Source of the DNA: Chamaea fasciata
Lineage: Eukaryota; Chordata; Aves; Passeriformes; Sylviidae
NCBI GenBank assembly: GCA_029207755.1
Contig: JARCOQ010000003.1
Coordinates: 93,140,646-93,204,645, forward strand
Length of the DNA stretch: 64,000 nt
Direction: 5' to 3'
Shown here: positions 49,000-61,205 of the stretch, in pieces
Layout: every line of letters starts with the position of its first letter
Position numbering within the stretch: position 1 is the first letter of the stretch
Made by a program: the position numbers and the translations under genes
The notes under the pieces: generated by a model
What the model was told of the DNA's origin: nothing
Database searches by the model: none
What the model saw: only the letters and a program-made list of their open reading frames with translations

Positions 49000-49740
49000 T
49001 TACCATCTGTTATTTTTAAAGATATTCCTGACATAAATGTTTTGAATGCTCAGTTTAATTTAAAAATAGCAATGTCGTGACCCTTTCTTTATATTTACCT
49101 GAAAACAACAAATGCAAAATCTTATAAAAATGGTTATCCATAAATAAGCAGAGAAGAAAAGATTGGTTTTCCAAAACCATGTGCCTTAAACAAGCAGTAA
49201 TGCTTTCATTTCTCCATGAAATATTCTACCCTGTGCTCTCCTCAGAAATATATTAATATTGTTGATTGACAAAAGCCGGCATAGATATGAATCAGAACAT
49301 TTTAATATTAATTTATGTGAAGATTTAATGATATTCTACTGCATATTTTTCTGCTTCTGAATCTATTTCTGGACCACTAGTAATAAAAAGACACTGCTTC
49401 TTTCAAAGGTCTAATTACAAACCTCTAGAGAAAACAGTGCAATGGAATTTATACATTGTCACGGTCACTGACCTCTAGCTGAACAGAGAAAGCACATCTG
49501 ATACAGTCCTTCACTTTACTTTTAAGTAGTGGTTAAAATCCACGTCCAATACTGGTTATATTTATTTACATGCCGTGCTACATTATAGTGACAAGACCTA
49601 AGAAAATACCTAGATTAAATCTAGACAGATAAAACGTACTCTGCTTTTCATGAGCTTATCCTTGCGAGTCAAGCTTGAGAAGTGCTATGAGCTTTCCTAT
49701 AATACAAAGATTTTCTTTACATAGAAAACACGATGGGCTG
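49000..49740. other. AT-rich stretch downstream of the candidate gene end
   Basis: No feature recognised. The last five bases (GGCTG, 49736-49740) are the left target-site duplication of the LTR that follows. Confidence 0.5.
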
Positions 49741-50582
49741 TGCCATAGCGTAACCCCAGACACCAGCCAGGCACCACACTCACCTAATTCCACAGCAGCC
49801 ATTCTGTCCTGCTTAAACACTAAATGTTGATGAACCTTAGATGAAAACCAACAAGGGCAATTGAAACTAATAGAAAAACAGATACCTAGAGACTGGCTTA
49901 AAATAGGCTCAATGGAAGAGCAGAAAACCCTAAAGTTAAAGAAAATGAAGGGACAAACCCTTGGGTTTAAAAAAACCTGGTAAAGGTTTAAATATTATGG
50001 TATCATATGCTAAAATCTCTAAAAATCTTGAACCATTTACTTAGGAAATAAGATGTAGAAATTCTGAGTAAGCATCTTGAATTACAGATTTTCTCTCACT
50101 TATTGCCCCTGCAGTGGGACAGAATTGGAAGGGCAAAAGAGAAAATACTCTTTGGTTGAGATAAACAGTTTAACAGGTACACAAAAGCCACACTTGCAAG
50201 CAAAGTGAAACAAGGAATTGATTCACTACTACTCATGGGCAGGCAGGTATTCAGCCATCTCCCCCCAAGAGCAGAGCTCCTACTGTTCCTCCTTTCCCCT
50301 CAGCTTTATATACAGAGCATGACACCATATGTTGTGGGATATGCCTTGGATCATTTGGGATCATTACTCCCAGCTGTGTCCTCCCTCAGCTCTGTGCAGC
50401 CCCAGCCTCCTTGCTGGTGACTTGGGGTGAGATTCAGAAAAGGCCTTGCCTCTGGGCGAGCACTGCCCAGCAATAAAGAAAGCATCCCCGTGTTTTCAGC
50501 ACTGTGTTCAGAACAAATCCGACACACAGCCCCATACCATCTCCTGTGAAAAATTACCTCCATTCCAGCCAAAACCAGCACA
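49741..50582 (-). mobile_element. solo LTR (avian ERV), interrupted by a 311-bp insertion
   Basis: It is bounded by TGCCATAGCG at 49741 and CCAGCACA at 50582 (TG...CA). The perfect 5-bp direct repeat GGCTG flanks it at 49736-49740 and 50583-50587. Read on the minus strand it begins TGTGCTGGTTTTGGCTGGAA, has a TATATAAAG box (plus-strand 50304-50312), and ends in a degraded GGGGTTA-type terminus, the layout of a common avian ERV LTR. The 5-bp duplication would fit an ERVL-like integrase. LTR sequence is present at 49741-49783 and 50095-50582. The part between is foreign (see the copy 2 entry). No internal viral genes adjoin, so this is a recombined solo LTR. Confidence 0.8.
49784..50094. repeat. 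copy 2 of the dispersed duplication, inserted inside the LTR
   Basis: It is nearly identical to 47715-48023 across its length and sits within the LTR. The word CTCAC occurs on both sides (49779-49783 and 50095-50099), which could be a target-site duplication or a microhomology used in repair. The two flanks read as adjoining LTR segments once the insert is ignored. No terminal inverted repeat or A-tail marks it as a known transposon. Confidence 0.85.
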
Positions 50583-51275
50583 GGCTGCTAGATGAGTGTC
50601 TTAATGTGCTGGCCACTTTGTTGAGGATGAATGCAGATTCCTGAGAAATACCATTTTTCATGTCACAAAAATTGCAGTCTAATCTAAGCCTTATGAAATG
50701 CTCTTGAGTGTTTTTGGTAGACTTGGTCAGGAAGACAGCTTTTAAAAAATTCTAACATAACGGGTGACACATTGAGGTTTCTTTTATTAAAATCATGGAG
50801 GAGGGTGGAGGGAAGAGTGCAGGGATGTGTACAAGTTCTGTTAAAGATTTCTAGATTTATCACTGAGTTATAGCTGTAATTCATTTTACAGCAATGAATT
50901 TAATCAATGGATGTAACAAGAGTTTCCTCTTCTTTTTCAAGAAGAATTTAGTCATCTAACTAAGTTGCTTGTGTAGAACTGAGATTTTTGTGGTTATATT
51001 TCTGGTTTCTGTTTAGACTGAGTCTAAACAGAACTTCCTTGTGACTTAAATTCTCCACCTGTAAAATGGAGAAAGTAATTTCTGTCTACTCCCTTTTATT
51101 CAGCTCTGCCTCTTCAGGTGATAAAGTATTCAAGATAAAGCATGCGTTGATTTATTTGAATATATAGATTTTAGCAGCAAGAAAGCATTCTTGCTCAAGT
51201 CACCAGAAGGATCTAGACTGATAAGGATTAAAGAAACAATTGCTTCTCCCTTTTGCCTTTTTCCCAATCTGGAAA
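50583..51275. other. stretch between LTRs
   Basis: It starts with the right target-site duplication of the solo LTR (GGCTG). No gene or repeat is recognised in the rest. Confidence 0.45.
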
Positions 51276-51763
51276 TGAAACTCGAGATAATTTTAGTAAG
51301 GAGGTAATATAAAAGTGGATCTTTAATGAAGGCCTTCAAGGGCAGTTATGCAAACACGTCCACAAAAGCCCACACCCTCCCAGGTGTGAGTACATTTTTA
51401 TAGGTTTTAGGAAAGCACCAGTTAGGAAGACAAGTGGTAATCTAATTCCCCCCCAGGTCAAGCCCCTCCTCTGGAGTCCCCAGTCAGCACCGGCTGTACT
51501 TTTTCCATGAGAATGTATCTCAGAGAGTTGTTCTCAGCCTTGCTTCCCAGGAAGAACCAAGATAGCACTGGGGCCTTGTACCCACCAGGGCTTGGAGCTC
51601 TGGAATTTGTTTTTGTCTTTCTGCTTAGGGAAAGGCCATGGAAAAGTACTGGGAAAGCTAGCCATTAATACAATAGCCTTACAGAGATACAAATATATGT
51701 GCAAAGAATACAGAGCACATGTAAAAGAAAAAAAGGCAAAAACCAAACAGCATCAGCCTAACA
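51276..51763 (-). mobile_element. LTR-like element, probable ERV
   Basis: On the minus strand the order is U3-like sequence starting TGTTAGGCTGATGC at 51763, a CCTATAAAAATG TATA box (plus-strand 51395-51402), an ATTAAA poly(A) signal about 70 bases later (plus-strand 51322-51327), and a CTCGAGTTTCA end at 51276. It is more GC-rich than the flanks. I could not find a matching target-site duplication, so the ends are provisional. The open frame at 51592-52050 on the + strand is antisense to it and is not a gene. Confidence 0.6.
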
Positions 51764-52431
51764 TCTCAGGTCAGAGGAGCCTGTCATATCTGCTGTCCTG
51801 TCCCTCACATCCTTCCTTTGGTGATGTATATTGGAGTCTATCACAGCTCTGTCATTTCTTTGTTCTTTCTTCTTTCTCAAGGAAGGCAGCAGATGTTACA
51901 GTTTTTTCTACAGCCTCCCTTGCTTGTATCTCTGTTGGTAGGTTTGAGAGTTCTAGGGAACATTCCCAGATGTGGAACTCTATAATTTATTGGGGTAGAT
52001 TGCCAGATTTTCTCACACTGTTCTGGGACAGAAAATTGTCCATTTTTTAAGGAATGCTTGGGCATGATTCCACTTTCACAGTTTTCTTCATAAAGTCTTC
52101 AGTGGCAATGGTAAGCTATAAAAGAGGTTACAGCAAAATATGTGTGGCATGGTCAATGTTTAAGAAATGTGTGACCACAGTGAATGGTCACCAGCAAACA
52201 AAATGGATAATTTCTCATCAGCACTGTAACATCTGGATGCCTCTTTGAAGCACATATTTCTGAAGCTACCGGAATTACATACTCACCACATTTTGTAGCA
52301 AATAACTCTGTGAAACTTTTCTTAAACTTATGGCTTATTGCTACTCCTTTTAGGTTTGTTATGCAAATACTTCCTGCATCCTTTTGAGGCAATAGAGCTC
52401 TTCTTGAAGGAAAATTAAAATAAGAAAGCAA
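51764..52431. other. unassigned sequence abutting the LTR
   Basis: This part has slightly more balanced composition than the AT-rich background, and its minus strand carries two open stretches of about 60 and 90 codons (51877-52065, 52153-52431). It could be the 3' internal remnant of the element whose LTR is at 51276-51763. No purine tract directly precedes the LTR start, and I recognise no retroviral motif. Confidence 0.3.
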
Positions 52432-54271
52432 AGAGAAACTGCCTAATTTTTCTCACTTATAAAATCTTAATTTAAATGGTGTCTAAATTAATAATTCATA
52501 GTAAATACATTGTGTGATTAATCAAGCCCCCTTTTGTATTATGCACTTTTTTTATTATGGTATTATTTGCATTACAAATATACATTATTTATTTTCTCAG
52601 TGTAACTGTTTTTAAAAGTATAGTTTAAGAAAAGAGCTAGGGTTTGCCTTTATCTGGAAGAGTTAGCAGGAAGGCAATATTTCGAATGTGTTTAAAATAT
52701 TGATTCTGTCTCCTATAAATACTGTTTAAGTTATCATCCCTAAAATAAATTTGCTACCACGGTATTTAGCAGCTAGTTGCAGAGTAGAAATTGAAGACCT
52801 TAGTGTAAGTCCTTGCAAATTACTTCAGGGAACTGCATCAGATTACTTGTAGGTCACACATTCACACAGGAAGTTCCAGTTTATATCTTAGATCTTTCTC
52901 TGGCTCATTTAATTTCCTCTGTATCAAGTACATTATAAGGGGAAAGTGGACCCTGCCCTTTCCATCCCACAATCTCCCACATTTCCTACTTTCTGTTTAT
53001 TGATGAAAGTGAGAGATGTTTTCCCTCCAGTCTTTGTGAACAAAACTCAGATTACCTCTCTTTGTATATTCATGCCATAAAAGCATCCTGCCCTGAATGT
53101 TCATTTGAAAGGCATCGTGAAAAGGAGGCACACATAGTGAAACAAGTTAGTTTGATCAAAGTGTCACAAAAATCCTTTTCTGATGTTCACCCTACACCAT
53201 CTTAGTCTAAAATGAAGGCTCAGGTCATTTCTTGTTCTGTCTCCACATCGAATAATGGAAAATTTCAATTTCCTGTTACAGTGGGTGTGTAGAAAATCCA
53301 CTTTAACAGCTGAAATAGCTAGAATTTGGAACATGTGTCCCTAACCTACCCAGGTGAGCCTTCATATGCTTTGCTTGCTCAGGAAAGTGAGGAGACTATT
53401 TCATCACAGTTAGAGTCTGTTGAAGGAATTAAACTGTAAAAGCAAAAGAATACTGTCAGAGAGTTTTATTTGCTTCAAGGTTTTCCCGCTCTCAATGCAA
53501 TGTGTCTTGCTTGGAAAAACATGGCCTCAGGACCATGTGATTAAAGATTGTTAAATACTGAGCAAATGGCCATAGCATCAAATAGAAAGGAGTGATGAGA
53601 GAACAGAAGGAAATCTTGCATATCAGACCAGTGTAAGAGCAAAATGTAATTTCTTACTTTATCACCTTCACTCTATAGAAAACTGCTGCAAAAAAATCCT
53701 TTCTGAAAAATGATATTCCAGAAAGCTATCAATAAATGGCAGTTCAGAAGAGACAACAATTTACTGATATTCTGAACTTGAATAGTTAGTTGCCTGTGTA
53801 AGGCTATCTTTGTTTTATTTTGCTTTAATTAGTTCTCACTTTTATTACAACCCCTTAGGCTCTGGAAATGGGTATCTTCAATTACAAGTTATTTAAATCA
53901 GCTGTTCCAGCATTATATTTGCTATTTCGATCAACTTTTGAATGCTAATTAGAATATTCTTCCTAGCGTTTTTCTCCTTAAGAGCTAGAAACTCAGCTGT
54001 GTAAATCAGCATTTGATGATGTACACAGTGGTATGTTTGACTCTGAATGTTTAAAGAGAAGGAAACGTTGCAATAGCATATTTACCACAATAGTATTTGG
54101 TTGCTCTTTGCCAAGAGTAGAAAAGAATTGCAGAGGAAAAACAGGTTTTATATCTAAGTGGCTAGACTGCAGTTCAGGACGACAGTTATTTTAAATCTGT
54201 TTTTATGAATGAGTTTCTTAAAAGACTAGGTTAGTTCTTTTTCCACACTTTTCCTGTCTGAAAATTAAATC
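52432..54271. other. AT-rich stretch, nothing supported
   Basis: No repeat, RNA or exon is supported. The last four bases (AATC, 54268-54271) may be the left target-site duplication of the next LTR. Confidence 0.5.
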
Positions 54272-54802
54272 TGTAGTGGTTTGAAAGCAAAACAAATGAG
54301 AGGCTCCAAGTCAGAGATACAATTTAATAGGAAGAAAGGAAAGAAAGTAAATTAAAATAGATGCAATAATATAAAAGACCACTGACAGAGTCAGAATACA
54401 ACCTGAGCAGGGTGATGGAAGCAGTCCAGATGAGGTGGTCTTCCTGAAGCAGTGATCCTGTAGAAAGATCTGGTAGCTCTGGTCCTCTGAGAATCCAGTG
54501 GGTAAGAGCCCCCTGTACTGTCCCAAACCCCAGATTATATCCAGGTGAGAATTTTTGGTTTCTCCCCCTGGGCGGAGCATCTCACAATGGGATGATGAGT
54601 CATGCAGGAGGTCCTTGATGGCCCATTAAACAGAAACAATTCCTGGAGGGAGTTATCTATGAGTCATGGGCAAGGCATTTGGTGAGCCATTAACAGAAGA
54701 TAAGGGAGGGGGTCTAGGAAAACACTGCCCCACCTGGATCCAGCAGTTCATGAAGATGGTGATAGAATACTTTGTGCACATCCTATACTACAACACAGGA
54801 CA
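54272..54802 (-). mobile_element. solo LTR (avian ERV)
   Basis: It is bounded by TGTAGTGGTTTG at 54272 and CACAGGACA at 54802, with AATC on both sides (54268-54271 and 54803-54806). On the minus strand it has TGTCC...TACA ends, a GATATAATC TATA-like box near 54535 and an ATTAAA poly(A) signal (plus-strand 54323-54328), in correct LTR order. No internal viral sequence adjoins. The 4-bp repeat is short enough to be coincidental. The 5' U3 end is the less certain boundary. Confidence 0.65.
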
Positions 54803-57800
54803 AATCTCAATATTTGTGTCCCTTATTTCCAAAATGGGACAAAAATTTTTCTACCACACCAATATGGCTTTAAGGCTGTTTCCAAAGCTTTCATCACCCT
54901 CCTCATAAATGATGAGTACTACATATGACCTGGGGAGTAACTTTTTTTAAAAATTATTTTTAAATGCTGAAATATCTACAGGAAAATGAGCAACATTTTC
55001 ATCATCACCTCTTTCCCAAAAGGAATTTTCTTCATAATTAAATTATGTAGGATGCTAAATTGTTGCCAAACCTAGTGCAGGATCCTGCCAAATCAGCAGG
55101 AAGTGCCTAATGAGACAAACATGATTTCTCCTCTCAGTCCATTGAAACAAATTTTCTGACTTAAGACCCAGAGTGCTCATCCCTGGTGTGCTAGGCATGA
55201 AGGTGCTGCAGTTCCTGGTGGCCAGGTCCAGCCTACAGTGAGACTGAACACACATACTCTCTGTGTGCTATATACACACTCTGGACCAAAGCAGTAGATC
55301 AATCTCAAGATGAAAATAATGTTTTTAGAGCTGATGCCACAAAGAACAATCACATAAATTCAATCCAGCCTAATCAGGATTGGAACTAAATGAAAGAGGA
55401 TCAAATGTTCCCATCTTGTTCATATTTTCCACCCAACCAGATTCAAAGATTGCTGGCAGATCTCATGTCCTGCATCCTTACTCAGGGCCCTTTGTAGCAG
55501 GTCTAGACTTCCCTGTAGCCAGATCTGCATTCCCCAGATCTCATGCCACACCTACTGGCTAATCCAAATTGAAATGTGCTGCTTTCTCACAGAAACACAT
55601 CATTCTCTACGGTAGCTGGCCTACAGGGCTGCACTCTCTTCTGTATCTCCCAGACTGCCTGAACTACTTGCCAGTTCATCTGTCTTGAAGCCTGCAAGCA
55701 TCTTGTACAGAAACACACACACACAGAGCAGAGATCATATTCCCACAGCAAAATGTCTGTGAATGTATAAGCTAACTGCTTACCTGTGTCTGCCCCTTTC
55801 ATTCCCCTCTCTCTTCCTAGGCCTGTTCCTCCCAGACCCAGCATTCCTCTGCCCATGTCTCTTCCCAAATAAACAGCGTGCTTCAAATTACTTTTCCTGC
55901 ATTCAACCCAGTCTTGCTACATCCATACACAACTCTGCTATTTTTGAGGGACTAGAGAGAAGACTACAGGTTTGGTTATGTGAATGTTTTGTGAAACCTC
56001 CTTAAGGGAAGACTATCAGGGGTTTTTTTATCTATGGAGATAATATCTGTGCCTGGATGCTTGTCTGTTTCTGTATTCTGCTCTAAAACTTCATCTGGGC
56101 AAACTGCGAGGCTTATCTCATTTCTGTGCATGATTCTAAACTAACCAGGTGTTAGATGTCAAGACAACTTAAAATTAATTCAGAATTTACTCTAAAGATG
56201 GAGAAGGAGGCATCAGACTGACAGCAAAGTTAGGATTTTATGGTTTATTTCTTTAGTTAAGCCTTTTGAATATCAAATATCACAAGTTTTTGCAGCCGGG
56301 CTCTTCTCTTTGTGTAACTGAATCTTTCAAAGCTAGAATTAACCACAAACTGATTCTGAATTACAATCAGAACTCTGGCTTCACACAGAAAACTGAGACT
56401 TGGCTGGATAACACTCCAGGGATCCAAATAGATATCTACAGTTTGTTCTGAGGGAGTGTAAAAACAGTTTGTTACATTGGTATAGTTACAGTTTCTGTAA
56501 TAATTCAGTTCTTGAATTTCAGATTTGGGCAATTCTGAAGCAATCTGAGATGTGTTAGATTTCAGAGTATTCTAAAATGCTTATTTCCTGTCTGGACCTG
56601 GAAAATAGTGGATTTGTAAGTGTGAAGTAGAGAATAAGAGGGTTTTCTATTAATAAAAAAATGTTGGGGGATGTATAAGTAGTTCAGAAGTCATCCATAT
56701 TTGATGATTCTGGTTTGGTAGTTTGTCTTATTGTCTGCAGGGGTATGCAGTGCTTCAGATTCAGTAGAAATAAACAAAGGAAAAAGATTTTTTTGCCCCT
56801 GTGTATTTATGTGACTATTGACAGCAGCTCAGAGGAAAGAGCATACTAGTACAAAGATTTCCACTTAATGTGATCACTAGCTAATTTGATCCTCCTTGTT
56901 ATTTGATTTGATCTCCAGGAAATAAATCATTTCCATTGATTCTTACTGTGGATTCTTATTGCTTATTTTGTTCACGTCCACTTCAGCTAATCCTAGATAA
57001 TTCAATCAACATTTATTGAATCTGTCATGGAAAAGGGAAGAGTAATCATGTTGTTTACAACATAAAAATAGATTTGTATCATGTGTCTTTTCTATTCTGC
57101 TTTTCAGTTTTCCTGCATCAGTAGATAATGAATTGAAATTGGTAGTTACCTTTGAGAGAAGCTGGAAATTAACATTTTATGACACCTGAAACATGTCCAA
57201 GCACAAGATAAAATCAAAAATGTAAACACTATCAACATGTTTCTACTCTGATTTGCACTGATGTATAAAAGGGTTCACACTATCGAAGTCAGGCAAGCTA
57301 CACTGACAGGAAAGCAATCAAGCCAAGAGATTACATCCTTGGTGTGCTTGAGCATTAGGTAATGAATATGCACAAAAAGTTGGTTTTATATTGAAATTTC
57401 GATAGTATTGTTTTCTCAGATCGTTTTATCAACATATATTTTAGGTGCTTTCTTAAGTCCACTGGGGATAAATCATCTCCTTACTTAATATGATCCAAGA
57501 AAGATGAAAAGAAATAGCCAGCACATGATGAGAATTCAGTTGAGTCAGTGGCTGTGAAATATGTGAGTGGTAAAAATCTAGTTAATTATGATAGGAGCAT
57601 TAATTAGTCTTTTGAACCACCAATGCAAAGGGATTTTATACTAGCTACTACTATTAACATGAAGAGATGCCATAGAAGTGATTCTCCCCCTCATTGACCA
57701 GTAATCATATTCCTTAGGCATCAAGTGTGAAAATACATAATCTTCTTAAACCCAAATACTTTCTACATCTTTGCCTCAAAATATGGGACCCCAAACAATT

Positions 57801-59366
57801 TCCTCTATTGAGCAATGGATAATAAGGACTGGATTTGATTACAATTTTCAGTGTTGTGACTGCCTTTTTTTATGAAGTTACCAGTATAAAAGCAAACTCA
57901 ACGTAACTGGAAATGTAACTCAATAGAAACTGGAAATGTTTCACATGCAAACAACTGCTTCTAATTGCATCTCTGGTCTAATTTTATCATGCTTCAATTT
58001 TGGTCCACCATGCAAAAAGGGTAGATATTTTTGCAGCATGACTGAGATGTTTTTGTTGTATTTATCCGCAAATAAGTATAAATTTTATTATAAGGAGATT
58101 GTGTTTATTTGAAATAGCTCATACATATCTATGAATATGTTGCAGATTACTGCATTGTATGATATAAGACTGTAGAAAAAATCTAAAGCCCCATGTATTT
58201 ACATTTTATAACATGATTTTAGTTCAGGGATAGGATAGATATTAAAAAATGTCTGAGAATGACCACTGTTTTCAGCTCTATGTTAAGGACCCACTGAATA
58301 TTTAACTCTAGATTGTTCTCTGCTCCAAGGAAAATGGGAAAATCCATCATATAAGTGTTCCTTTTATAAAGTTGTCTTGGAAAGAGATGGTCATCTTAGT
58401 CAAATGCAAATGATTGTGCTAAATATTGATCTAGAAAGGGAAGTCGTCACTTGTCTAAATCACTTGTTCTGTATTTTATAACTGGAATTACAGTAAGTAT
58501 ATATTAATGCAAATTCAATTCAGTAGTTTTCCCCACATCTCTTTCAAACTTTCTAAGATATTTAAAACTTTGTCTTGTAAAAACTCTAAGAATTGTCTTT
58601 CATTAATCTATCAAATTGGAGATATATACTGTTATATCACAGGACGATATTAGTTATTCTTTCCACTAAACGCTTTTATTAGCTGGATGTTTAATTTGGC
58701 ATACAAACTAATTTGTGCATTATGGGTAGAGATTGGAAGATACCAATACCCCAATTTCCAAGAGATTAGTGTTCCAGTGTCTGTTTCCAAGGCTCATAAA
58801 CTGACTCCTCTACAAGATACATGAGACAATAACTACAGATTTGATTTTCTCCAAGCTACATAAGACAGAAACTTGTGAGAAGCAAGCCATTCTAATCTGA
58901 CAGAAACTGGTTTCCATCCCTAAATCTGGACAAATCCATAATCTTTAATAAATAAGCAACATATAGGTTTTTGTAAACAAAGAACTCTTGCAACAGCTAA
59001 GGGCAATAATCCATTTTGACTAGTATCAGATCTCCAGCTATGCCCAGTCTCCACTGATTCAGAAGGAATGTGCGAGATAAAACAAATGACATCAAGCTAG
59101 CCAACTATGCTTTTTTTATCCTAAAAACCCATCTTCATGAGGTGTCACATACTAAAAATTACTATTTCTTCCCATTACATATAAAGGAAACCTAAGGTGA
59201 CAGGTCCAGCTGTAGATAAGTATATTTTGTGGGTGGATGAAGTCTATCTATCATGCCTGTAAAAGTTCAGGAAAATAATGAGCCACAATAATGCCAATGA
59301 TATGTTGGTTTGTTTCAAATTTCAAGAGTGTATTTCCTCATCAAACCCTTTGTTATTTTTGTATAG
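54803..59366. other. AT-rich stretch with short CA repeat
   Basis: It contains a (CA)n run at about 55713-55724 and a C/T-rich segment with AATAAA at about 55867 that I cannot assign. A strong donor-like site (TTACA|GTAAGT at about 58493) follows a weak acceptor and a 58-base open stretch, which is insufficient. Nothing else is supported. Confidence 0.5.
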
Positions 59367-59504
59367 AAGATTCTGGAATGAACTCAGACCCCCAGTTTCA
59401 GTGCAGTGGCTGTTCATTTTCTCTCACAGAAGAGAAAAACACAGACAAGATAACTCTAGCCCAGACTGACTCCATATCACTTCTGGAATTACATGCAGAT
59501 CTTG
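59367..59504 (+). CDS. candidate coding exon, unknown protein
   Basis: A T-rich acceptor TTTGTTATTTTTGTATAG ends at 59366, and a modest donor CTTG|GTAGAG starts at 59505. Between them 138 bases hold two leading codon bases, 45 open codons and one trailing base, giving a symmetric phase-1 exon. The peptide has normal protein composition, with a Cys-X2-Cys pair (QFQCSGCSFSLTEEK) and many Ser, Thr and acidic residues. The frame stays open past the donor to TAG at about 59566. It lies 10 kb beyond the candidate terminal exon at 48789, so it would be a separate gene or an alternative 3' exon. I do not recognise it. Confidence 0.33.
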
Positions 59505-60796
59505 GTAGAGCTAAAACATCTTCCGGAGAAAGGAGACACTGCTTGCTATTGCCTACAAGAATTTAGGGTGACTAAGTCCTTAAATGTATTTATTTCTCTT
59601 AAATGGCTTAACCTAGGAGGAAGAAATCTGGGCTTTTGTGTCCTTGTAGAGATTGGTGAACTGTTTTCATGGAAGCTTGGAATAAGAAGAAATGAGTCTT
59701 GCAAATTCAGTAGGATATTAAACATCTATTGGGAAAATGTAATAGCAATGTTTTTTTCCTTGCAGGCAAATTGGACTAATCTTGCAAGAGTAAACTCTAG
59801 AAATTCAAAGAAAAGAGAGTAATAAAGGTATATTTGAATGAACCAGTACTGATCCAACAATCTGTAAAGGAATAAAGTAAACCAATGAAAAAAGATACAG
59901 TCAGTTTAAATGACTAATGACTGGAAACTGAGTATCAGCCTAAGAGATAAAAATAAAAATAAAATTTCCTTCTGAAATTAATTGAAAATTCAATTCAGTG
60001 CTACTGCAGAAAACCCATAAAGCTCAAGTATCCTTACCATGAATTTGTTGATATGCAGGAAAGATAGGCTGTGTATCTTGTTGCTGGAATTAATGGTACT
60101 GAACCAGGACTTTTTACAAAGGCAGAAAAGTATTTTGTCTATGTAGTAAGATCATAGTATCATATTAATTATGTTCCCTTCTCATTATTCGTCAGCTTCT
60201 CTTTAAGATTAAAAAAAGATTTAGAACTGATTTAGTTTTAGAACATTTGAGATTTAGAACTGCTCCCTGTATCTATACTCTACCACTTTATTTAATTTAA
60301 TACTAACAGTGCTGCAACTACCGGCAGGTTGAGGTACTGCATAACTGCTGCAATCCAATAAAGGCTGTTCAAAAGCTAACACAAAACTCAGTATTTTTCA
60401 CATTTTGGCATTAAAGTGTGAAAATGAAGAGCTGGACTGTAATTTCAAGATGAATGTAAGAAGCAGCCAATAGTAAGGTGCAATGCAGTCCTGATTTTGT
60501 TTTTGTAGAGAATCCAGCAAAGCTCTTTTGATTTAAAATAAACAGTGGCTTATACAACACCATCTGTTAGTACCATCATAAAGATATTTACCTAGAGACA
60601 TAGGCATTTGATAACTGTATTAGGATGACTGTTATTCAAAATACTGTGATTACACAGAGTCTTCAAATCTGAAAAAAAAAAACCCAAGTTTGTACAACCA
60701 CAAGTCTGATGGAAAGAGGAAACTGCACAAATTCAGTACAGAAATCCATTGTGGTTCTATGTGGAAACCAAATTCAACTCAAACAGTCAGAAATCC
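59505..60796. other. AT-rich stretch, nothing supported
   Basis: A minus-strand donor-like site near 60036 closes a 46-base open segment with a moderate acceptor, which I do not consider sufficient. No repeat is recognised. Confidence 0.45.
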
Positions 60797-61205
60797 ACAG
60801 GATCACTGAACAGCTGAAGCTGGAAATGATCATGGGGATCATCTAGTCCAACTTGCTGCTAAAAGTAAACTTCAAAATTAGTACAAGTTACTCAGGTGCA
60901 AGCATGAAGATCCCACAACTGCTCTGAAAAGCTGCTCTGTACTCAACAACTCTTTACAGTAAGGATATTTTCCACGCATCTACTTGAAATTTCTCTCACT
61001 GCAAGTTGTGCTCATTGTTCATTACTTATTGCCTATGCACTCTGCATCTCTGAGAAAACTGGTGTCTTTTTCCAACTCCCCATTAAGTACAACAATCACA
61101 TCACATTTTAGTGCCCTCCTTCAACCACAGAACAAAGCCAACCTCTCCAACATGTCCATTCATACTGTATGCTCTATTTCTCTACCTCTTTTAGTGAAGT
61201 AATTT
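60797..61205 (-). mobile_element. diverged CR1 LINE, 3' part
   Basis: The reversed CR1 tail region (GGATCACTGAACAGCTGAAG, GGGATCATCTAGTCCAACTT) is followed by TGTGCTCATTGTTCATTACT, CTGCATCTCTGAGAAAACTG and CCTCCTTCAACCACAGAACA, in minus-strand order. It is old, with many substitutions. Confidence 0.8.

Noticed and set aside
51276..51763. Target-site duplication for the middle LTR
   Set aside because: Several alternative end positions were tried by eye, and none gave matching flanks of 4-6 bases.
51592..52050. 152-codon + strand frame
   Set aside because: It runs antisense across a probable LTR and into unassigned DNA. It has no start, splice or domain support.
58436..58493. 58-base segment ending at a GTAAGT donor
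   Set aside because: The acceptor is weak and the peptide is not protein-like.
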